DNA from: Bacteroidaceae bacterium
Lineage (GTDB): Bacteria; Bacteroidota; Bacteroidia; Bacteroidales; Bacteroidaceae
Direction: 5' to 3'
Length of the DNA stretch: 53,637 bases
Assembly (NCBI GenBank): GCA_017621515.1
Contig: JAGASY010000089.1
Coordinates: 1 to 53,637 of the forward strand
Every line of letters begins with the position of its first letter. Positions within the stretch are counted from its first letter, which is position 1. Under the pieces are notes generated by a model. That model saw only the letters and a list, made by a program, of their open reading frames with translations. It was not told where the DNA came from and made no database searches. Of this stretch, positions 27,302-36,706 are shown piece after piece. A program made the translations under genes and the position numbers.

Positions 27302-28258
27302 ATGAAGACAATAGGTAGAAATACAGAACTCAAGGCTTGCGTGGCGACTATCGGCTTTTTCGACGGAGTGCACTGCGGACACCGCTTTCTAATCGGCAAA
27401 GTGGCAGACGAAGCACACCGCAGGAAACTGGCCTCTGTTCTTGTCACCTTCTCCAACCATCCGCTGACCGTGGTAAAAACAGGTTTCCGCCCCCAACTGA
27501 TTACGACAGAAGAAGAGAAAGAATCTCTTTTGGCGGCTACGGAAGCGGACATGACAGCTGTGCTTGACTTCACTCCTGAACTGGCTCTCATGACAGCAAG
27601 AGATTTTATATTCGATGTACTGCGAGCCCAACTCAATGTCAAGGTTCTTGTCATCGGGCATGACCATCATTTCGGGCACAACTGCAATGAAGGCTTTGAA
27701 GATTATGTAAGATACGGACGCGAAGCTGGCATTGAGGTTCTGAAAGCGGAAAAGCTGACAAACCCGAATCTGCCAGCAATCAGTTCATCGCAGATTCGCC
27801 AACTTCTGCTGGACGGAAAAATTGAAGCTGCTAACAAACTTCTTGGATATGATTTCTTTATAGAAGGAACTGTTGTCGGAGGCTTTCATGTAGGACGAAA
27901 GATTGGATACCCTACAGCCAATATACAGATTCCTTCAAGCGAGAAACTTATTCCCGGAAACGGAGTGTATGTAGTACGTGCCACTGTGAAACCGGACGGA
28001 AACCGGACAGAAGAAGAAGCATGTCTCCATCGGTCGTTTCTCGGTATGATGAACATCGGATGCCGCCCTACTTTCGCAAACGGCAATGACCGTACCATAG
28101 AAGTTCATCTGCTTGATTTTTCCGGCGACATCTATTTTGAGCGTCTTCACATCGACTTCATCGCTTTCATCCGCAAGGAACAGAAATTTGAAAGCATCGA
28201 ACAATTGCAGACACAGCTTGCCAAGGACGAACATGTCTGTCGTCAATTTCATATCTAA
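27302..28258 (+). CDS. ribF: Bifunctional riboflavin kinase / FAD synthetase
   Basis: This 318-residue protein converts riboflavin to FMN and then FAD. The N-terminal adenylyltransferase domain has IGFFDGVHCGHRFLI, GHDHHFGHN and a late ISSSQIRQLLLDGKIEAANKLLG. The C-terminal flavokinase domain begins about residue 185 with GTVVGGFHVGRKIGYPTANI, LIPGNGVYVVRA and the FIRKEQKFESIEQLQ end. Length is normal. It has its own promoter although it lies only 51 bases after the SpmA-SpmB gene. Confidence 0.96.
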   Translation: MKTIGRNTELKACVATIGFFDGVHCGHRFLIGKVADEAHRRKLASVLVTFSNHPLTVVKTGFRPQLITTEEEKESLLAATEADMTAVLDFTPELALMTARDFIFDVLRAQLNVKVLVIGHDHHFGHNCNEGFEDYVRYGREAGIEVLKAEKLTNPNLPAISSSQIRQLLLDGKIEAANKLLGYDFFIEGTVVGGFHVGRKIGYPTANIQIPSSEKLIPGNGVYVVRATVKPDGNRTEEEACLHRSFLGMMNIGCRPTFANGNDRTIEVHLLDFSGDIYFERLHIDFIAFIRKEQKFESIEQLQTQLAKDEHVCRQFHI

Positions 28259-28268
28259 TAAAAGCATG

Positions 28269-28317
28269 ATAACTATACAGGGGGCTCCGGTCGTTAAAAC
28301 ACCGAATGTATAGTTCC
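28269..28317. terminator. Terminator-like hairpin after ribF
   Basis: AACTATACA pairs with TGTATAGTT around a loop of about 28 bases. No T-run follows, so the role as terminator is weak. The remaining bases to 28452 show no clear promoter. Confidence 0.35.
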
Positions 28318-28452
28318 ATAGTCCAAGAAAAATCATTCTTAACAAATATTTTAAATAAAAAATTAAGTTGACATTAAGTGTTTCGATAAACAGGTTCGTA
28401 TTTATGATTAAAACGACACAATTTGTTTTATCTAATTAAAAACTGTTTTATT

Positions 28453-31104
28453 ATGAAGCATTCTATCTTTTTAATGAGTGCACTGTGCTGTTCACTTACA
28501 GCATCTGCACAGAGCTGGAAGCTTACGGATATGACATCCGAGACTTTTCAAAACGGTGGCGGTGAACGCTGGATGTTTGAAAAATACAGCTACCAGACAG
28601 GTATATACAGCAATTTGGCTATATATACAGACGAGAGTATGTGTAACTATCTCGACATCTATCAGCCGGAACGAGTAGGAGGTGAACGCATCACAGAAAT
28701 AGACGGTGTGACTCCTAACGGCGAGAACACATGGGCAAGCAACCGCCGATGGGCATGGTGTGACTACACATTCGATACTCCACGTACAAATAGTGTGGAG
28801 AAATTCATCTATGTGGCACAAGATCCTCGTGAAGGTTTTGGCTATGAGGTGATGGGAAACAACAAGTTCACATCTGTCATTTCATTTGTGGTTCCTGAAG
28901 ACGGATTCTATCAGGTTGATGCCACAGTTATCCGTGAAGATGGAGACGCATGGATTAAGACGCTTGACATTGTTCCTCGTTATCGCTATAAGTCAAGTGA
29001 GAATCAGAACAATGTTGACTCAAAGCTTACAATGGGCATGAGATTCAACTACGGTCAGCCGGGCGCAATCTTGGACAACTATAACCCGGAAACAGGTAAT
29101 TTGGCAGGTGGCGCTGCACAGAAGTTTATTGCTCAGCAGCCAACTTCTTTCAACATGGCTTTTCAGGGAAAAGCCGGCGACATCATTTCATTCGAGGTGA
29201 ACACAGACCCAATGCAGCTTGACGAGAGCTGGGCACGTGGCTACTGGAGCCGTACATTCTGGCGTCAGCTTGATGTAACAAAGGTGACAGAAGAAGAGGC
29301 AAAGGCTTCAGAACATTTTGCAGATCCTTATTCAGGTGCTGATATCGATGCTCTTTTGGAACAGATGGATAAGTATATTGAACTTGCATGGGACTTTGTT
29401 CTTGGCGACGAATACGGACAGTACAGCCCTGTAGCAAAGAAATTGTTCGATGATGTATGCGAAGAAATCGGTAAGGCAAACGATAATGGTCAGATACACA
29501 GCATGACTTGTCAGCTCTATCAAGACAAACTGGAAGAAGCATGGCAGCAGTTGCTCAACTCTAAGATTACTACCGATTTCAATGCAGAGGGCAACTACAG
29601 TCTCTTCCGTTTCAATACCATCGACAACGTAGTGGTTTATGATCCGGAAGTCATGGCAAACAACGAGAATACTCCGTGGGGCTTCCAAGCTTACACTGTT
29701 GCAACCGGCACTTATGAACCATTTGCAAACCATAACACAGGAAGCATGTTTGGTAGCCAAGAAATTGCAGCATGGTATAGAGGCAACAGGGAATGGCTCT
29801 ACATTTCAGACGACGGCAACCTGCACCCTATGAATGAAGTAAGCCCTACAATCATGTTCACTGCTCCTAAAGACGGTGTCTATAAGGTTGACTTCTCTTG
29901 CTATCGTCCAAATCCAAACACTAAGGTTGAGAACCCACTTTACATCCGCAACCGTTTCATGAAAGCCGATGAGACAAGTTGTCCGAGCAGCGAATTCATT
30001 TTCGCCAAGGAATTCGGAAGTGTAGCAAATGACGGACAGAGCGGAAAGGCTCCTATAGATATGAACTTCTTTGTCAACATGAGTGAAGGCGACAAACTCA
30101 CATTCGAACTTGACAGCTACACAACAGGACGCAATTCAAGCGCAGGCACTCAGGTTACGAAGCTGACTGTATGTTCATGCGCAAGTGCAGATTCTGTATT
30201 TACTGTAGATATTGCACAGGCATCAGGTTGGGACTTCTATGATCCATACAGTGCAGGTGACCCGACAGCACTCAATGCAGCAATCGTTTATGCAGACAGC
30301 ATCATCGCTGCTCACGGAGATAATGTCGGCTATGACGGTGGTCAATATTCACAGGAGGCTTACGATGTACTCATGGAAGTACGCACAAGAGCCGTTAATG
30401 TGGTTGAAAACATCACAGACCCAGAAAACACACAGGTGGTTGTAGATAAGCTCACAAATGAGCTTATGAAGGCTGCGGACGCATTCGATGCAGCACGCAA
30501 CCCATACGAGAAAGTTATTGCCGGCAAACACGGTATGCGTCTTGACGGTACAGACAAGCACTTCACACAGAAAAACCTTGCTGACCCTCACTATTATGCA
30601 GGATTCTTCACTCTCGCTGATATAGTAAAAGTAGATAACGGTGTTGCGGAATATAACTGGACATTTGATTTCACAGCAACTGAGGATGGTACAGAGTTGA
30701 AGACTTGGAACGGCTATGTAACTCTTGACGGTTATGTAATGGCAGGCGAGAATGACGGTACACACGTATTCACATTCTACACAAAGGAGAAGGATGACGA
30801 AGCATTCTGTGTACGTCGCAGCGATGGTATGTACTGGAACAACAGCTTCTCATGGAAGAATCCATACGACAAGATTAATGTAACTGACACTCCTAACTAC
30901 ATATTCGTACTTGACGACACTGAACTCAACGAAGAAACTGCCGTAGGTATTGTTGATGTAGAGAACGGTGTAGCTACAGTCGTTAAGACTCAGTACTTCA
31001 CTCTTGGCGGTGTGCAGATTGCAACTCCTCAGAACGGTGTCAACATCCGCAAGCGCGTACTTGACAACGGTAAGGTTATCACAGACAAGATTATTAAGTT
31101 TTGA
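28453..31104 (+). CDS. Large exported surface protein of unknown function
   Basis: This product of about 883 residues starts at MKHSIFLMSALCCSLTASAQ, a signal peptide; the frame is open 10 codons further upstream, but that would bury the signal. I do not recognise a catalytic family. Two beta-rich segments with similar openings appear (about residues 10-270 and 370-590). Each is followed by a helical stretch: DPYSGADIDALLEQMDKYIEL...EYGQYSP and DPYSAGDPTALNAAIVYADSII...DGGQYSQ, which look like a duplicated FIVAR-like spacer. The C-terminus (TQYFTLGGVQI, GVNIRKR) resembles the sorting-type tail common in Prevotella-like secreted proteins. A strong terminator follows. Polysaccharide binding is only a guess. 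Confidence 0.75.
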   Translation: MKHSIFLMSALCCSLTASAQSWKLTDMTSETFQNGGGERWMFEKYSYQTGIYSNLAIYTDESMCNYLDIYQPERVGGERITEIDGVTPNGENTWASNRRWAWCDYTFDTPRTNSVEKFIYVAQDPREGFGYEVMGNNKFTSVISFVVPEDGFYQVDATVIREDGDAWIKTLDIVPRYRYKSSENQNNVDSKLTMGMRFNYGQPGAILDNYNPETGNLAGGAAQKFIAQQPTSFNMAFQGKAGDIISFEVNTDPMQLDESWARGYWSRTFWRQLDVTKVTEEEAKASEHFADPYSGADIDALLEQMDKYIELAWDFVLGDEYGQYSPVAKKLFDDVCEEIGKANDNGQIHSMTCQLYQDKLEEAWQQLLNSKITTDFNAEGNYSLFRFNTIDNVVVYDPEVMANNENTPWGFQAYTVATGTYEPFANHNTGSMFGSQEIAAWYRGNREWLYISDDGNLHPMNEVSPTIMFTAPKDGVYKVDFSCYRPNPNTKVENPLYIRNRFMKADETSCPSSEFIFAKEFGSVANDGQSGKAPIDMNFFVNMSEGDKLTFELDSYTTGRNSSAGTQVTKLTVCSCASADSVFTVDIAQASGWDFYDPYSAGDPTALNAAIVYADSIIAAHGDNVGYDGGQYSQEAYDVLMEVRTRAVNVVENITDPENTQVVVDKLTNELMKAADAFDAARNPYEKVIAGKHGMRLDGTDKHFTQKNLADPHYYAGFFTLADIVKVDNGVAEYNWTFDFTATEDGTELKTWNGYVTLDGYVMAGENDGTHVFTFYTKEKDDEAFCVRRSDGMYWNNSFSWKNPYDKINVTDTPNYIFVLDDTELNEETAVGIVDVENGVATVVKTQYFTLGGVQIATPQNGVNIRKRVLDNGKVITDKIIKF

Positions 31105-31130
31105 TTGACCGACATCTGACTAAATAAATA

Positions 31131-31190
31131 AAAAGCCGGGATACATGATGCTGATTTGAAAAACTTCGGCTCTTGTATCCCGGCTTTTTT
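31131..31190 (+). terminator. Strong intrinsic terminator after the large surface protein gene
   Basis: AAAAGCCGGGATACA pairs with TGTATCCCGGCTTTTTT around a loop with secondary pairing. The T-run ends the stem on the plus strand. Confidence 0.92.
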
Positions 31191-31228
31191 ATTGTCCTAA
31201 AATCAACAGTTTTATTCTTATTATCCTC

Positions 31229-31236
31229 ATCACTTT
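31229..31236 (+). promoter_or_regulatory. Possible -7 element of the GH2 gene
   Basis: ACTTTTG preceded by C (CACTTTTGCC) is one mismatch from TAnnTTTG. It lies about 110 bases before the GH2 start. Confidence 0.35.
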
Positions 31237-31348
31237 TGCCCATATATCATGAAAAATACCTTTTTGTATTTTTAAGCATATTTCTCGCCACAGGTGCAAA
31301 TACGGCTTCCGCAGAAAATTATCTGATAAAATTATAAATCAAAGAATC

Positions 31349-33961
31349 ATGAAATTTAAATATCTATTATTCCTTATTATTCTGCCATACTTCATGGTTG
31401 CTCACGGTGCTTTGCGTAGTCGCGAGAACATCAACCGTGAATGGACTTTCACCTTTGGAAATCCTGCGGATGCAGAAACTGTAGGATTTGATGATACTAA
31501 GTGGCAACGCACGAACCTGCCGCATTCATTCTCAATTCCTTATTTTATGGGAGAGGAAGTCTATCAAGGCTATGGATGGTACCGTAAGAATCTTGACATA
31601 AAGCCTTCTTGGATAGGTAAGAACATCAACCTTCAGTTTGAAGGTGCTTTCCTCGAGACCGAAGTTTATGTCAACGGCAGTTATGTAGGTAAGCATGTAG
31701 GTGGTTACACAGGATTCGATTTCGATATCACTCCGTATATCCATGCCGGAAGAAACTTGATTGCTGTACGTGTCAACAATATTCACAAGCCGGATGTGGC
31801 TCCGCGTACCGGTGACCACCAGTTCAGCGGGGGAATCTATCGCGATGTGTATCTCAATGTAACAGACCCAATCCACGTAGATGTCAACGGCACTTTTGTA
31901 AGAACATCAGATGTAACAACAGAATCGGCACGGATAAATGTTCTTTCGGATATAATCAACACATCCGATGAAGCCGCAGATTTGGAGATAACAACAGCAA
32001 TTCTAAGTCCGAAAGGCAAGAAACTATCATCTGTAAAAACAAGCAGCCATATCATGCCGGGAAAAGTGGTAACCGTCAGTCAGAACTTGCCTATGGTCAA
32101 GTCACCCGAACTTTGGGCACCAGAACACCCATCGCTGTACAAAGCTGTGACCACCGTCTCGCGCCACGGTAAGCAACTCGACCGTTATGAAACGTCATTC
32201 GGTATCCGTGATTTCAAATGGACAGCAGAAAACGGCTTTTTCCTCAACGGCAAAAAATATTTCTTGCGTGGTGCCAATGTGCATCAGGATCAAGCAGGAT
32301 GGGGCGATGCCGTAACCAATGCCGCTGCCCGACGCGACGTGAAGATGATTAAAGATGCCGGATTCAATTGTATTCGTGGTTCGCATTATCCACATGACCC
32401 TGCATTTGCGCAAGCTTGCGACGAATTGGGCATCATCCTTTTTATGGAAAATGCTTTCTGGGGCATGGGCGGTAGTGCCGGCGACCGTACAGACTTCGGT
32501 TGTCCGCCTCCGAGCTGCTACCCGGTCAATCCAGCTTTTCAAGATAACTTTGACCGCAGCGTTCTCAGCCAGCTTAAAGAGATGATTACGATTCATCGCA
32601 ACTCCGCTTCCATCGCTGCATGGAGCCTGTGCAACGAAGCTTTCTTTACAGATAATTGCACTGACGAGCGCATGAAAGCACTGCTCAACCAGTGTACCGA
32701 CAGTGCCCGCGCTTGGGATCCGACACGACAAGTTGCCATAGGCGGTTGTCAGCGTAAAGGTCTCGACAAACTCGGAAAAGGGGCAATTGCTTTCTATAAC
32801 GGCGACGGAGTCGACTTTGACTATCCGGGTGTACCGGTTCTTGTCTCAGAATACGGCAGTTACGATGTGGATCGTCCGGGACGTTTCGAATCCGGTTTCC
32901 GAAATCTTGAAGAAAAAAGTTATGAAGGCGATGGCGACCCGTGGAATCCGCCTGCATGGCGTTCCGGACATGTGATATGGTGCGGCTTCGACCACGGCAC
33001 AATTGGAGGACGTCGCCTTGGTACAATGGGCATAATAGATTACTTCCGTATTCCAAAGCGTGAATACTATTGGTATAAGGAAGCTTATAATAACGAAAAT
33101 CCAAATCCTAAGGAACCTCAGTGGGCTACCGAAGGTATTCCAGCCAAACTCTCATTAAGTTCAGAAAAGACCACTCTGCTTTCAACCAACGGTACAGATG
33201 ACACACAGCTTCTCATCACAGTCCTTGATAAAGAAGGTCATCATATAAGTAACAGTGTACCAGTTATGCTAGAAATTGTTTCAGGACCGGGCGAATTTCC
33301 GACCGGACGTTCAATCCGTTTTATGCCGGCATCGAACAGTGAAGAGTCCGACATTCGCATTGCCGACGGGCTTGCTGCTATAGCATTCCGCAGCTATTAT
33401 GGCGGGAAGACCGTTGTCAAGGCAAGTTCTCCGGGGCTTGAGGACGCATTTATCACACTAACCACAAAGGGAACTCCTGTATGGCGAGAAGGAAAAAACA
33501 TTGCAGTCGCCAACCGTCCTTACCACCGCTATGCAAGCGGATTATTGAAGATTTCATCGACCGATTTGCTTCTTGCCAAGAATCGTCCGTCGTGGGTAAG
33601 TTCATGGCAAGAAGGTGCAGGCAATCAGAATGCCAACGATAGTGACCCTTCAACAAACTGGCTTCCTGCTACTGACGACAGCAAGCCTTGGTGGCGGCTT
33701 GACCTTGAAGCAGCTTACAACATCAACAGCATTCGTGTGGAACTGCCAAACGATAAATACGCACATTATATTATAGAGGTAACAACTAATGGTTCCGACT
33801 GGCATACAGTAGTCGAAAGCACACAGAAGGGCAAAAAGCAGCACTTCCAATGCGCTGAACACCAAGTAAGCGGAGTACGCATATCATTCTTCCCCGACAG
33901 CGAACAGTTTGGTCTGGCAGAAGTAATGATAGGCGGAGTTCCGGCTTCATCTAAAATGTAA
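31349..33961 (+). CDS. Secreted GH2 glycoside hydrolase (beta-galactosidase-like) with discoidin-like C-terminus
   Basis: This 870-residue exported enzyme (signal MKFKYLLFLIILPYFMVAHG) has the GH2 order. The jelly-roll sugar-binding domain (about residues 25-180) contains GYGWYRKNLD and FEGAFLETEVYVNGSYVGKH. An Ig-like domain (about 180-295) follows. The TIM barrel (about 300-600) has Glu430 as acid/base in WSLCNEAF and Glu501 as nucleophile in LVSEYGSYD. RGSHYPHDPAFAQACDELGI is also diagnostic. A bacterial Ig-like domain and a C-terminal F5/8-type (discoidin) domain (about 745-868, DSDPSTNWLPATDDSKPWWRLDL) complete it. The likely activity is exo-beta-galactosidase or a close beta-glycosidase; the linkage cannot be read from sequence. 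Confidence 0.92.
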   Translation: MKFKYLLFLIILPYFMVAHGALRSRENINREWTFTFGNPADAETVGFDDTKWQRTNLPHSFSIPYFMGEEVYQGYGWYRKNLDIKPSWIGKNINLQFEGAFLETEVYVNGSYVGKHVGGYTGFDFDITPYIHAGRNLIAVRVNNIHKPDVAPRTGDHQFSGGIYRDVYLNVTDPIHVDVNGTFVRTSDVTTESARINVLSDIINTSDEAADLEITTAILSPKGKKLSSVKTSSHIMPGKVVTVSQNLPMVKSPELWAPEHPSLYKAVTTVSRHGKQLDRYETSFGIRDFKWTAENGFFLNGKKYFLRGANVHQDQAGWGDAVTNAAARRDVKMIKDAGFNCIRGSHYPHDPAFAQACDELGIILFMENAFWGMGGSAGDRTDFGCPPPSCYPVNPAFQDNFDRSVLSQLKEMITIHRNSASIAAWSLCNEAFFTDNCTDERMKALLNQCTDSARAWDPTRQVAIGGCQRKGLDKLGKGAIAFYNGDGVDFDYPGVPVLVSEYGSYDVDRPGRFESGFRNLEEKSYEGDGDPWNPPAWRSGHVIWCGFDHGTIGGRRLGTMGIIDYFRIPKREYYWYKEAYNNENPNPKEPQWATEGIPAKLSLSSEKTTLLSTNGTDDTQLLITVLDKEGHHISNSVPVMLEIVSGPGEFPTGRSIRFMPASNSEESDIRIADGLAAIAFRSYYGGKTVVKASSPGLEDAFITLTTKGTPVWREGKNIAVANRPYHRYASGLLKISSTDLLLAKNRPSWVSSWQEGAGNQNANDSDPSTNWLPATDDSKPWWRLDLEAAYNINSIRVELPNDKYAHYIIEVTTNGSDWHTVVESTQKGKKQHFQCAEHQVSGVRISFFPDSEQFGLAEVMIGGVPASSKM

Positions 33962-33979
33962 GGAACTGTTTTAAGTTAT

Positions 33980-34059
33980 TTGTTATAGTTATGCGGATGT
34001 ATTCAGCAGACTCCTCATGCTTGCTTAGCCTGTCAAAGATATCCGCATGGCTATAACAA
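33980..34059. repeat. Short palindromic element between convergent genes
   Basis: TTGTTATAGTTATGCGGAT (33980-33998) pairs with ATCCGCATGGCTATAACAA (34041-34059) with one mismatch. Inside lies GTATTCAGCAGACTCC, the shared core of the short element family. It separates two convergent genes and is likely to work as a bidirectional terminator. Confidence 0.82.
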
Positions 34060-34060
34060 A

Positions 34061-34957
34061 TCACAACCCCTTCCCTACTACTTTCATATTCTTCCCCAAA
34101 ACATAAAGTTGAGGGACAAAAGGCAGGTAATAAGCTTGGTTTTTAACCACCTCACGTTTATAGTCCTTTGCAAATATCCAGCCTTCCGGTATCCGTTCCA
34201 AACATTTCTTGCCATCGCCCCGATGTTTGCTCTTTGGCTCTACATTAATGAAAATCATACGGAGGCTACCCTCTTTGCACAAACTGATGATGTGCTCATC
34301 ATTCCTGAATGCCTCTATCTGATGCAGACAATGGTCACAGGCGGGGTCATAAAAAAGCACAAAAGCAGAATCTCCGCATACTTCGCTCAACTTCACCTTC
34401 TGCCCGACTTCCACTCTTTGCCCATCCAAGTGTTCCGAATGCCCCATCCGATATATCCGCACGTCAATATCTGTGGCAAAATCACCGATACGGTTCTTCT
34501 TCATCATTTTCAGCTGAAAACCATATCGCGTACTGTCGCTTTCACTCATGTAACGGCTCGCCACCAGTCTCTCCAATATCGGAATATAAATTTCGTCATT
34601 TCGGAAAGACGAGTTAGAACCATGAAAATAATCTTCCGCCATGTCCCGCATACAGTACCACAACGACTCTGCACCCGCATCTTCCGCTTTTGCCATGACA
34701 GAAGAATAAGCCTCTGCCACAAGAGAAGTAGAGGAACATCCTTGCAGCAGTTCCATGAATGCCGGCATTTCGTCTATCACAAAAGAAATCAGTTCCGTTT
34801 CCTTGTCCTGCGCCACTAACTCACTTACATAAAGCGAATCCCAGAAATGCAGTATAAGAGAATCCGTTTTCTGTTGCGCCATCACAGACAATTGCATATT
34901 TGCCAGAAACAAAAATAAAAGTACCGCATATCTCATTTGTAAATTGATTTTATCCAT
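34061..34957 (-). CDS. DUF5106/thioredoxin-like secreted protein
   Basis: The product is about 298 residues if it starts at MDKINLQMRYAVLLF; MRYAVLLFLFLANMQ (from 34936) is an equally good signal-peptide start. The frame also reads 8 codons further upstream from a TTG. The N-terminal half (about residues 30-160) is helical and resembles DUF5106. The C-terminal half (about 180-298) is thioredoxin-like with DPACDHCLHQIEAF, where the redox pair CDHC occupies the CxxC position. A periplasmic disulfide or redox role is inferred. It is preceded by a promoter with an early terminator (see 35037-35114). Confidence 0.82.
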   Translation of the reverse strand: MDKINLQMRYAVLLFLFLANMQLSVMAQQKTDSLILHFWDSLYVSELVAQDKETELISFVIDEMPAFMELLQGCSSTSLVAEAYSSVMAKAEDAGAESLWYCMRDMAEDYFHGSNSSFRNDEIYIPILERLVASRYMSESDSTRYGFQLKMMKKNRIGDFATDIDVRIYRMGHSEHLDGQRVEVGQKVKLSEVCGDSAFVLFYDPACDHCLHQIEAFRNDEHIISLCKEGSLRMIFINVEPKSKHRGDGKKCLERIPEGWIFAKDYKREVVKNQAYYLPFVPQLYVLGKNMKVVGKGL

Positions 34958-35036
34958 AGCAAACAATTTCTTCTTTGTCAATCAAGTGTTTTTTCATAAT
35001 ATTCTTTCATTCGTAAGCCTGTGTTCACAAAAAGGC

Positions 35037-35063
35037 ATAAAAAAAGGGGTAACGCCTTACCCC
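35037..35063 (-). terminator. Early intrinsic terminator in the leader of the DUF5106 gene
   Basis: On the minus strand GGGGTAAGGCGTTACCCC is followed by seven T residues. It lies about 40 bases after the predicted transcription start and 80 bases before the coding region, so it would stop most transcripts unless relieved. Confidence 0.8.
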
Positions 35064-35106
35064 AACCTTTGTTAACCTTAAATCTAATACTATGAAAAAC
35101 ACGTTG

Positions 35107-35114
35107 CAAAGGTA
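35107..35114 (-). promoter_or_regulatory. Promoter with a short leader upstream of the DUF5106 gene
   Basis: The minus strand reads TACCTTTG then CAACG, an exact TAnnTTTG match. The predicted transcript starts near 35100 and contains CATAGTATTAGATTTAAGG and GTTAACAAAGG before the terminator. From memory this stretch recurs upstream of many genes in Bacteroides and Prevotella; I cannot check this here. Confidence 0.65.
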
Positions 35115-35237
35115 GGCATTTTATCATACCTGTCAAGTGTTTGTCCATAAAAAACATCATTTTTATTTATTTTATTGACAAAAATCAATCACCACTTTGT
35201 TTTTATGTAATCAGAATACAAAAAAAGGACGAATTTC

Positions 35238-36593
35238 TCATTTTTTCTTTGACATCCAATGTCCTGCCACAATCAATACAAGTGTCAACAATTCGGCACA
35301 AGGGATAGCCAGCCATATTCCGATATTCCCCATCAACACCGGCAAAATGAAGAATGCCGGAACCAGCAGCACAATGCCACGCATGAGGGTATATACTGTC
35401 GCCCGAACCGACTCCTCCACACTCTGATAATACCCAATAAACACTATATTCAGAGCGAAGAACACAGAACTGGTAGCATATACGGGGATTCCGGCTACTG
35501 CTATCTTATATGCCGCCGTGCCGGAATCAAGGAACAGAGCGACAACCGGATGTATGAAAACCACCAGGAACAGCATCGCCGCCATACCACATGCCGCGGC
35601 AACCCAGAGGCTTGTACGTCGTGCACTACGAACCCGAGCCATATTTCCGGCTCCGTAATTAAAACTTATTATGGGCTGTGCCGATTGAGCCACCGCCGTA
35701 TTGAGCATAAAGACCAGTGGGAACAAATAGCAAGCCACACTATAAGCAGCCACCCCATCTTCTCCAAGATTACGCAGGAAGATGTAATTGCCCGTAAACA
35801 TCATGACAGACATCGCTATCTCTGCCACAAAAGCCGAGAAGCCTATTTTAAGCATATATCCGACATTTCTGACTGTCAGATGAAAACTGGTGGGAGAAAG
35901 TTTCAGACGATAGAACTTCAGCGTGGAAGAATATCGGAGAAAATAGATTATCACCATCGAACCTCCAACCGTCGCACTCAGAGTGGTGGCAAGAGCGGCA
36001 CCCCCTACCCCCATGTCCGCCGGAAAGACAAAGATATAGTCCAGCAGTATATTGATGACCGCCGGAATCACATTACAAAACATTGCATATCGTGGCGAAC
36101 CGTCAAGTCTGATAAGCAACATGCCTATGCTCTGGAAAAGGATGAACAGACAACCCGGAAGGAGATGCACAAGATAATCCGTGGCATACGGCAACAAACG
36201 CTCACTGCTTCCCAGCCACACGGCAACAGTGCGCGGAGCACAGAAGCCGAAAAGGAGAATGGCAAGCATCAGCAATGAAGAGACCAACATGGCTTGAGTG
36301 AAATTAATGTTGGCAGCCTTGGTATTGCCTTTCGACAGGTGGACACTTGCCACAACGGATGCCCCGATGCCGAACATAAGTCCGATACCCGTCGTGACCA
36401 TGAACAGCGGAGCGATAATGTTGATGGCAGCCAAAGCATCGCTGCCTACACCATGCCCCACAAAAATACCGTCTGCCACATTAAGAAGAGCATTAAAAAG
36501 AAGTCCCGTCAATGTCGGGAAAAAGAGCCTGAAAAACAACTTTGAAATCTTCGTCTCGCCAAAGTTAATACTGTCACGATGTAAATCTTTCAT
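35238..36593 (-). CDS. MATE-family multidrug/sodium antiporter
   Basis: This 451-residue inner-membrane protein has about 12 hydrophobic helices in two related halves. Typical MATE segments are present: FFPTLTGLLFNALLNVADGIFVGHGVGSDALAAI at the N-terminus, and SVACYLFPLVFMLNTAVAQSAQPIISFNYGAGNMARV at the start of the second half. The protein ends in a basic tail (HWMSKKK). It probably exports a cationic drug or metabolite by Na+ or H+ antiport; the substrate is unknown. The leader contains a strong intrinsic terminator, which suggests attenuation control. Confidence 0.93.
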   Translation of the reverse strand: MKDLHRDSINFGETKISKLFFRLFFPTLTGLLFNALLNVADGIFVGHGVGSDALAAINIIAPLFMVTTGIGLMFGIGASVVASVHLSKGNTKAANINFTQAMLVSSLLMLAILLFGFCAPRTVAVWLGSSERLLPYATDYLVHLLPGCLFILFQSIGMLLIRLDGSPRYAMFCNVIPAVINILLDYIFVFPADMGVGGAALATTLSATVGGSMVIIYFLRYSSTLKFYRLKLSPTSFHLTVRNVGYMLKIGFSAFVAEIAMSVMMFTGNYIFLRNLGEDGVAAYSVACYLFPLVFMLNTAVAQSAQPIISFNYGAGNMARVRSARRTSLWVAAACGMAAMLFLVVFIHPVVALFLDSGTAAYKIAVAGIPVYATSSVFFALNIVFIGYYQSVEESVRATVYTLMRGIVLLVPAFFILPVLMGNIGIWLAIPCAELLTLVLIVAGHWMSKKK

Positions 36594-36620
36594 ATCAATC
36601 TATTTATTATTTGTTCCAAC

Positions 36621-36668
36621 AAAAAAGGCCGGATAAGAAACCGGGCGCACCCGACATCTTATCCGGCC
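36621..36668 (-). terminator. Attenuator-like terminator in the MATE leader
   Basis: On the minus strand GGCCGGATAAGA (36668-36657) pairs with TCTTATCCGGCC (36638-36627), an inner CGGG/CCCG helix adds to it, and six T residues follow. It lies between the promoter at 36707 and the MATE start at 36593. The remaining leader to the promoter (GCTGGTAGTCGTAACTATCC) could form an alternative fold; no known riboswitch class was recognised. Confidence 0.82.
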
Positions 36669-36706
36669 GTGGATAGTTACGACTACCAGCCTCCGATGAG
36701 CGGGTG

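Noticed and set aside
34978..35160. A 60-codon minus-strand frame overlapping the DUF5106 gene start
   Set aside because: It runs through a strong terminator and a promoter; the composition is that of the leader, not of a gene.
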